64,000 bases of DNA from Trileptium ribeirensis. Lineage: Eukaryota > Nematoda > Enoplea > Enoplida > Thoracostomopsidae. The first letter of the stretch is position 1. Every line of letters starts with the position of its first letter. Positions 57,180 through 64,000 of this stretch are shown here, one piece after another. The stretch is from positions 1-64,000 of the forward strand of contig JASANE010016102.1 in assembly GCA_030248225.1 (NCBI GenBank), written 5' to 3'. The notes beneath the pieces are model-generated. The model did no database searches. It was not told the origin of the DNA and saw only the letters and a program-made list of their open reading frames with translations. Made by a program: the position numbers and the translations under genes.

Positions 57180-58330
57180 ATGCGGCGAGCTAGGCGGATA
57201 TCGCCTGCAAGTTTATAGATGGAACCTGAAACATACTCGTCAATGTCATTTATAAAAATTAAAAAAGACATAGTCTCAGCACTGAGCCCTAGGGCACACC
57301 TAATAATCGGTAGCCTTGTCTTCTGTCACATCATTAATCTTGACACGGTGTTTGCGTCCCTTTAAAAAACTAGCAATCCATGAAAGCAAGTTAACAGTTA
57401 TGCAATAGGCAGAGAGTTTGTGTAGGAGAAGGTCGTGATGGACGGTGTCGAAGCCTTTTTTAAAATCGATGTAAACAACGTTCAGCTTAGCACTCGCTTT
57501 TACAACGTTTGTGGCAAAACTTAGATACGACAACAGCTGCGTCGTCGTTGACCTGTTTGCTGTGAATCCGTGTTGAGAAGACTATGGCGAGTTATTTGAC
57601 GATCTCGTCTCGTACTAATGTTTCTAAAACTTTGAACACCGCTGATGTTAGGCAGATAGTTATCGACACAATTTCGAAGACATTTTTATATATATATTGG
57701 AATTATTGTTCCTGACTTCCACTCTTCCGGTACAGCACCTTTTATAATTAACATATTGAACAGATAAGTTATAGGTTTTAGTAAATTCAAGCTCGCGTTT
57801 TTAAGAAACACGTTGGGTATTCTGTCAGCGCCAGGAGTATCGTTTACATTCAGTTTTCTCAATACTTGATTAAGATCGGCGTCAGTGACTGTTGACTCAG
57901 GTATTGCATTATGGCAACGTTGCGGGAACTCATTAGGGACAAAATGCTTCGCATTGAAGACAGAATTGAAACGATTATTTAACATCAGGGCGTCGTCACG
58001 TGGTGATATTGACATATACCCGTTGCTGTATTGGAAGGGGTCCACTTGCATTTCATCCTTTTGTTGTTTTTGCGCATACGCAAAAAATAATTCACTATCT
58101 TTGTCAATATTGCGAGCAAGTTTCTGTTCCTATGCAGATTTTTACCGTTTCATTTCGGCTTCAGCAATCTCTTCGGCGGCAAGCATACATTCGATTACGG
58201 CAGGCAGGGTTTGTTCACCTAAAGCGTCTCTTGGTATTATGTTTGTGTCGCATGGATCGCCAACAAGGGTAGTCACACCAAATGAGTTTCCTGTTGTCGA
58301 AGGATGACGTTGTTGGAACGGCAAAGTGTA
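57180..58330 (-). pseudogene. Decayed non-LTR retrotransposon RT fragment
   Basis: On the minus strand an N-terminal RT portion (about 58050-57690) reads LNVNDTPGADRIPNVFLKN and VPEEWKSGTIIPIY. Further on (57533-57300) come LNVVYIDFKKGFDTVHHDLL and SWIASFLKGRKHRVKIND. The following block has lost frame but keeps traces of the GVPQGS...FADD region, with the catalytic AD replaced (reads KLAGDI) at about 57215. The thumb and 3' end are missing. It contains its own palm region, so it is a separate insertion from the 51-52 kb fragment rather than its other half. Confidence 0.72.
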
Positions 58331-59150
58331 TGATGTCGGTAGAAATGTTTTTGAACCCCTACTCGTGATGTGTCGATCCAGTCACAGCTGACGTCAATAA
58401 TTAAAACACGAAGATACACGTTTTAAGTTATGCTTGACGTTTGTTTTAATGCTGAGAACCTGTTAATTCGGGCTGCGACACAGGACAGAATGTCATACCA
58501 GTGTACTTGGTCACTATTGCTGAATTTAAAGCGTGTGGAGAATTCTTTCTTTTCATGTATTTAGTGAGTATTGGGATCAAATTTCGGACCTGTTAATTAG
58601 AAGATGATGCGTACATATCTTACGCGGAGGTCGTGTGTGTCTATTACCGCGAATTTTTTTATTGTAACTTATTCGCATAAAATGTGTTATTTCCATACGT
58701 AGTTGTTTTTGTTCCAAAATACTCTTAGTTATAGTCAGTTTTTCTGGCACGGCACAATACTTTAGAATGTGATTGCGTGAAAAGTCAGAAATCCGCGAGC
58801 ATCATTTTAACAGGGTTTGCACAATGGTCGTGTTCTAAACTCAATACTTAAATACTAAACGGTTGCTTTTGATACAAGCCCATTTTCGTATATTTTCCTC
58901 CATGAATTTTATATAAAACTTGAAAGAGGACGTATTAAACAGTTCAAGATGCGCCGCCAGCAAAACAATTTGCAAGTACTAAAGCACTGACTTTAGCACA
59001 TATGAGGTATGAGCGGCACAAGTTATGATTCTGGGTTCGGTATGGCGGCAGTAGAATTTGGGCATTCCTGTACGACCTCCATGTAATTTCAATAATATCT
59101 AGTATGGGCCTAGTGATATATATGCTATATGGCGAAACGATTTGAAAAGC
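58331..59150. other. No gene seen
   Basis: AT-rich sequence, no supported features. Confidence 0.4.
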
Positions 59151-59600
59151 AGCCGACTGAAAAGTAGGGCCGGGTGTGATTCGAATCCGCAACATCCCGC
59201 TTTTGCTATACCGGGGTAGTTTTCCTCGCCCGACTTCCAACATTTATACAGCTGCTGTATACTACAATACCCACAATTTTTTAGTTGGGCCTGGCAATAA
59301 CTCTATGATATTAAGGAAAGGATTTCAATATGGGCTTAGAGGAGGTAGTTGCTTGACGAGAAAAGATGTGACATGTTAACATGCTGGGCTGTGGCGGGAT
59401 TCGAACCTGCTACCTCACAACACCTTTGGATTCGCAATCACGCGCTCTACCGGCTGAGCTGTCCCTTTCCGACATCACAGCAGTTATAAAGCTGCAATAT
59501 AGGACACTTGCAAAGTAAGAATTGAGAAAAGCAACGGGCTCAAAAAGTAGGTTGAGTGCTTTCGAGCCACGACCTTCCACCGGTAGATCCATAGGCAGAT
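59151..59600 (-). repeat. tRNA-derived SINE-like sequence
   Basis: Two tRNA-like stretches occur on the minus strand. The clearer one (about 59393-59466) has an A box (AGCTCAGCCGGTAGAGC) and a B box (GGTTCGAATCCC) about 45 bases apart, longer than a simple tRNA, and a poorly pairing acceptor. A second B-box-like GATTCGAATCC lies near 59178 on the plus strand. Similar strings (ACAGCTGCTGTATA, CAGCAGTTATAAAGCTGC) recur between them, so this is probably one or two diverged SINE copies. No clear A-rich tail was seen. Confidence 0.5.
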
Positions 59601-61933
59601 GCTTTTTTACATGAACTATTCCGGCCCCACTTTATTTTGTCAAGCTGAAGTTTGATGACTATGTAGGATTATATGAGTAGTATATTATGTTCGTATATCA
59701 GAATTTTAATGAATATGCTCATTCTACAACTATAATAGTGTCGCTCAGTGTAATAGCTAATGTCAGTAGCAAATTCAGTTGTCGGTAAGTTTTTAATAAT
59801 TCGACTGATGCGTTTGTATAATTGGTTTTACTACAGTTTGTTGTGCAAGTTATTGCGTAAGAACAACTAATATAACTACGTATATACATAGGTTTAGCAT
59901 GTCCACAGCGACTCAAAACTTGGGTCAACCCACCCCCCTCCCCCCACAGTTAAAACCAGGGCGGCGCAAACTTTCAGAGCTTTAATTTTCTAGATACGTT
60001 AGTTACATCAGTGCAATCTCGCGAACGTGATGCGCAAATGCAAGTGTTTTCGTGTTTCAGACTAATATTGAAACGGTCTTCAATGCCTTTATACACATAT
60101 TTAACGGTGCAACATGCATCAACCGCATTTATTAGTGATGGTAGATGTGACAGTAGAAACGACTAAGTCGAGACGTTTGACACATACTCTTCAGGGGAAA
60201 ATTCGGGCTTTTTCAGACGCTATATAAAGCCCTGAAAATCCAGATTTGTGGCATTTGCGTTTTCGGTGCTGTGCCTCCTCCCCTTTGGACGGCCAGGCGT
60301 AAACTAAAACTGAAATTAAGGCTCGTAGATGATTCAAGCAATGATTTTCAGCTCCAAATTTGCTGTGTTTTTATTACGCATATATTGCTTAATAAATCCT
60401 GAAAAGAATTATGAATGTTTTCTATTTCACGATCTGAGTGCTGCGAACACGGCTACAAGTAGATAAATTGTCAACCCGATCGTTTTTATAAAACTGTAGC
60501 TGTGTTGTGCGCTAGTATTAACCTTGGTTGCTTTTACTAAAAAGACATTGTGATGGTGAAATTTTCATTAATAAAATCTAAATTTGCTGAAACATACTTA
60601 ACCTTTCGCCTCGATTAGACAACCTTTTTGGCGCTATTATTAGCGATTTTAACTTTTCTCTCAGAACAGCATTAAATAGTGAGAATTCTTAAAATTTTGA
60701 GTCTTCATTCCGACTAAACTGGGGAGCGTCCCGTTTAGCGTCACTGGTACAATATACCGGCTCCTTGTTTTGAATCAGACCCGCCGTGGCATAATTTTCA
60801 GCGAATTCTCTTTTTTTTAGTTTTGTTGTTCTTTTATTACAAAGCAAAATATTTATTTTCTTAGATTTTATTCATGTTTAAATGCTTAAATTATTAATTT
60901 TGCTGTTGTGTACGTGCTAGTATATAGCTGTTTATTTTGTTCTAACATATTGTGCTACAAATCTGTTAAATCGTTAAGCTAAGTTCCTAGGTCTACTGTT
61001 ACGCAGCATACGAGAATCATTTCAGAATTACTGTGTTCGCTAACAGTGATTTTATCTGTGCGCATGATATTATGGTGGACCAAAATCTGTTCTGTTCGTG
61101 ATCACCAGTTGTCACAGTTAGCTGCGCGCTCAACCATTTTATGAAATCAAGCCTTTGGCCACCTCGAGTTAGTCATGATCAGCAACATAAAATATAATTT
61201 TTATTTACATTTCATGGGGGATATATCCAATCTGTATAGTCCACTACTATCTCAAGACATAGATGCTGCCTATAACTTTCTTTAGCAGAATTAGACCGAT
61301 TTTTTGGGAATGGTGTGAGTTTATTTTTTTCTATCACATTTATGGGATTTATTATTTAGTTACAAAAAATGAAGTTATAACTATTTAAGTAATTATGCGT
61401 TTTCAGACTGTCTTGAAGTGATTTTAAGTGCATGACATATATCGCTCTTATCTTTTTGGTCTATTCACTGATGTGTAGTGATGTCCACGGACCGGGTCCG
61501 GATCTACTAATTTGTCGGCCCGGACGGCTAGACCGGTGCAGACTGTTGACATTTTGCTGACCACAACTGTACTTTCAGGATTTTTTCAAAGGGTAAATGT
61601 ATTTCGGTGTTCCGGTGGGTCTCTGTCCTCCATGTGTGATCCCGAGTTCAACGGCGGGAGGACAATTATTTTATATAAGATACATTAAATACATATGTTA
61701 TATGTTAATATAACGTATTATGTATGTATTTATATAATTTCTGCATCAGTATTCTGCTTTCTACGATTGAGATGGGTAAAAATGCCAAATTCCCTGAAAC
61801 TACACCCTAAATTTTTTGGAGATAAATTTTTCTCGGAGTCAAAATCAAAAATTCAAGCGGGCAAACCTTCGGGGGAGGAGTTTGACCAATAAGGGTCCTC
61901 GGCCGGACCTTACCTATGTCGGAACCCAGTTGC
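59601..61933. other. Gene-free stretch before the tandem array
   Basis: No supported gene or clear repeat. A GC-rich palindromic patch (about 61495-61545, with ACCGGGTCCGG and CCGGACGG) is present. The last 70 bases before the array are single-copy within the window. Confidence 0.4.
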
Positions 61934-61937
61934 TTAA

Positions 61938-62202
61938 CCCTTTCATGCCGGCTAGGTCCAAATGGACCTAACGCACATTGCGAGTCGTTGCGGTTGCTGA
62001 GTTTGTCGCATGTCGTACGTTTGAACGTGCGTTGTTATTCGCTCACGTTTTGAGGTTCCTTAAGGAACCGAGCAACAGCTCCCAGATAGCTCAATGGTTT
62101 GCGTACACAAGTTTCACACGTACGTTCCGAGTTCGATCCCCGGCGGGGGCTTGAGTTTGTCAAACATTGCACGATATGCAAATTAATTCCGGCATCAAAG
62201 GG
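61938..62202. mobile_element. piggyBac-like non-autonomous element (265 bp), first copy of the array
   Basis: The sequence runs TTAA|CCCTTTCATGCCGG ... CCGGCATCAAAGGG|TTAA. The TTAA target duplication and CCC...GGG ends are the hallmark of piggyBac elements. Inside are an interrupted palindrome TAGGTCCAAATGGACCTA (61953-61970), a perfect 16-bp palindrome GGTTCCTTAAGGAACC (62054-62069) and the tRNA-like sequence. There is no transposase; it would need one supplied elsewhere. Only this first copy has an intact TTAA on the left, which suggests it was the original insertion and that the rest arose by tandem duplication. Confidence 0.85.
62078..62151 (+). tRNA. tRNA-like Pol III module in each array unit (seven copies)
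   Basis: Seventy-four bases, repeated at 62374, 62670, 62966, 63262, 63558 and 63854. The acceptor ends pair for six bases (GCTCCC/GGGGGC). The T arm is CCGAG-TTCGATC-CCCGG with one mismatch. The A box (TAGCTCAATGG) and B box (AGTTCGATCCC) are good. The D stem is weak and the anticodon arm does not form a normal 5-bp/7-base hairpin; instead CGTAC and GTACG enclose 13 bases. No anticodon can be assigned with confidence. This is most likely a tRNA-derived promoter module, not an ordinary tRNA gene. Confidence 0.65.
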
Positions 62203-64000
62203 TTAAATAAACATTAGCCTATCGCATAACTAACCCATTCATGCCGGCTAGGTCCAAATGGACCTAACGCACATTGCGAGTCGTTGCGGTTGCTGAGTTT
62301 GTCGCATGTCGTACGTTTGAACGTGCGTTGTTATTCGCTCACGTTTTGAGGTTCCTTAAGGAACCGAGCAACAGCTCCCAGATAGCTCAATGGTTTGCGT
62401 ACACAAGTTTCACACGTACGTTCCGAGTTCGATCCCCGGCGGGGGCTTGAGTTTGTCAAACATTGCACGATATGCAAATTAATTCCGGCATCAAAGGGTT
62501 AAATAAACATTAGCCTATCGCATAACTAACCCTTTCATGCCGGCTAGGTCCAAATGGACCTAACGCACATTGCGAGTCGTTGCGTTTGCTGAGTTTGTCG
62601 CATGTCGTACGTTTGAACGTGCGTTGTTATTCGCTCACGTTTTGAGGTTCCTTAAGGAACCGAGCAACAGCTCCCAGATAGCTCAATGGTTTGCGTACAC
62701 AAGTTTCACACGTACGTTCCGAGTTCGATCCCCGGCGGGGGCTTGAGTTTGTCAAACATTGCACGATATGCAAATTAATTCCGGCATCAAAGGGTTAAAT
62801 AAACATTAGCCTATCGCATAACTAACCCTTTCATGCCGGCTAGGTCCAAATGGACCTAACGCACATTGCGAGTCGTTGCGTTTGCTGAGTTTGTCGCATG
62901 TCGTACGTTTGAACGTGCGTTGTTATTCGCTCACGTTTTGAGGTTCCTTAAGGAACCGAGCAACAGCTCCCAGATAGCTCAATGGTTTGCGTACACAAGT
63001 TTCACACGTACGTTCCGAGTTCGATCCCCGGCGGGGGCTTGAGTTTGTCAAACATTGCACGATATGCAAATTAATTCCGGCATCAAAGGGTTAAATAAAC
63101 ATTAGCCTATCGCATAACTAACCCTTTCATGCCGGCTAGGTCCAAATGGACCTAACGCACATTGCGAGTCGTTGCGTTTGCTGAGTTTGTCGCATGTCGT
63201 ACGTTTGAACGTGCGTTGTTATTCGCTCACGTTTTGAGGTTCCTTAAGGAACCGAGCAACAGCTCCCAGATAGCTCAATGGTTTGCGTACACAAGTTTCA
63301 CACGTACGTTCCGAGTTCGATCCCCGGCGGGGGCTTGAGTTTGTCAAACATTGCACGATATGCAAATTAATTCCGGCATCAAAGGGTTAAATAAACATTA
63401 GCCTATCGCATAACTAACCCTTTCATGCCGGCTAGGTCCAAATGGACCTAACGCACATTGCGAGTCGTTGCGTTTGCTGAGTTTGTCGCATGTCGTACGT
63501 TTGAACGTGCGTTGTTATTCGCTCACGTTTTCAGGTTCCTTAAGGAACCGAGCAACAGCTCCCAGATAGCTCAATGGTTTGCGTACACAAGTTTCACACG
63601 TACGTTCCGAGTTCGATCCCCGGCGGGGGCTTGAGTTTGTCAAACATTGCACGATATGCAAATTAATTCCGGCATCAAAGGGTTAAATAAACATTAGCCT
63701 ATCGCATAACTAACCCTTTCATGCCGGCTAGGTCCAAATGGACCTAACGCACATTGCGAGTCGTTGCGTTTGCTGAGTTTGTCGCATGTCGTACGTTTGA
63801 ACGTGCGTTGTTATTCGCTCACGTTTTGAGGTTCCTTAAGGAACCGAGCAACAGCTCCCAGATAGCTCAATGGTTTGCGTACACAAGTTTCACACGTACG
63901 TTCCGAGTTCGATCCCCGGCGGGGGCTTGAGTTTGTCAAACATTGCACGATATGCAAATTAATTCCGGCATCAAAGGGTTAAATAAACATTAGCCTATCG

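Larger units (their letters stand above)
61934..64000 (+). repeat. Tandem array of 296-bp units, each a piggyBac-like TIR element with a tRNA-like core
   Basis: Seven elements start at 61938, 62234, 62530, 62826, 63122, 63418 and 63714 and end (GGG) 264 bases later. The array continues past the window. Units differ at only a few positions (for example CCCATT in unit 2, GCGGTT versus GCGTTT, and one TGAGG/TCAGG change in unit 6). Each element is bounded by inverted ends CCCTTTCATGCCGG and CCGGCATCAAAGGG. The first has TTAA on both sides; later units have CTAA on the left and TTAA on the right. A 31-bp linker containing ATTAGCCTATCGCATAAC joins the elements. Confidence 0.97.

Noticed and set aside
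51263..58330. The two LINE fragments as halves of one element split by the pogo insertion
   Set aside because: The 57-58 kb fragment retains traces of its own palm region beyond the fingers, overlapping in content with the start of the 51-52 kb fragment; they are better explained as separate insertions.
62078..62151. Functional clustered tRNA genes
   Set aside because: The anticodon and D arms do not fold normally, and the sequence is embedded in a TIR element, so it is reported as a tRNA-like module.

Overview
This is AT-rich animal (metazoan) nuclear DNA, most likely from an invertebrate. The evidence is spliceosomal GT-AG introns, a Polinton/Maverick element, a non-LTR retrotransposon with endonuclease and reverse transcriptase, a pogo-like DNA transposon, tRNA-derived repeats and several families of terminal-inverted-repeat (TIR) elements. 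There is no prokaryotic gene organisation. I cannot name the species.

Region 1 (1-9.9 kb) is the right-hand part of a Polinton/Maverick; its left end lies outside the window. Minus-strand genes are two small proteins, a packaging ATPase, a double-jelly-roll major capsid protein, a small basic protein, a retroviral-type integrase and an unrecognised 142-residue protein. Plus-strand genes are a protein-primed family B DNA polymerase and a minor capsid (penton) protein. The ATPase and capsid genes are frameshifted, the integrase has one early TGA, and the polymerase has one frameshift plus a real intron inside its motif B. Most genes have a TATATAA-type box shortly upstream of the ATG. The element looks recently dead: most domains are still readable. 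A 219-bp TIR element (9966-10184) follows it.

Region 2 (10-25 kb) is mostly non-coding. It holds a foldback element carrying two tRNA-like sequences (about 12.5-12.8 kb) and two inverted copies of a 1.1-kb hAT-like element (14310-15428 and 16733-17855, the second with a perfect 8-bp target duplication). Between them lies a putative host exon. Three exons (16.3, 20.1 and 21.2 kb) join in matching phase into one protein that I do not recognise. Two further in-phase exons (35.8 and 37.4 kb) end in a stop and may belong to the same gene or to the next one.

Region 3 (26-31 kb) is a CR1/Jockey-type non-LTR retrotransposon on the minus strand. Its RT open reading frame is intact, its endonuclease is damaged, and its ORF1 carries a PHD-like zinc finger. 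It abuts a partial hAT-like copy. Region 4 (33.3-35.1 kb) is a 55-bp minisatellite with higher-order structure. Region 5 (37.6-51 kb) is largely anonymous. It includes a short element with a perfect 10-bp target duplication (42.7 kb), a GC-richer block (44.5-49.5 kb) and a second tRNA-bearing TIR element (50.5 kb).

Region 6 (51-60 kb) contains two decayed LINE fragments, a complete but frameshifted pogo-like transposon with TA target duplications (53229-56900), and tRNA-like SINE sequence. Region 7 (61.9-64 kb) is a tandem array of seven nearly identical 296-bp units. Each unit is a piggyBac-like TIR element that contains a tRNA-like Pol III module. The recurring theme, and the most unusual one, is tRNA-like sequence carried inside TIR/foldback elements in three places.
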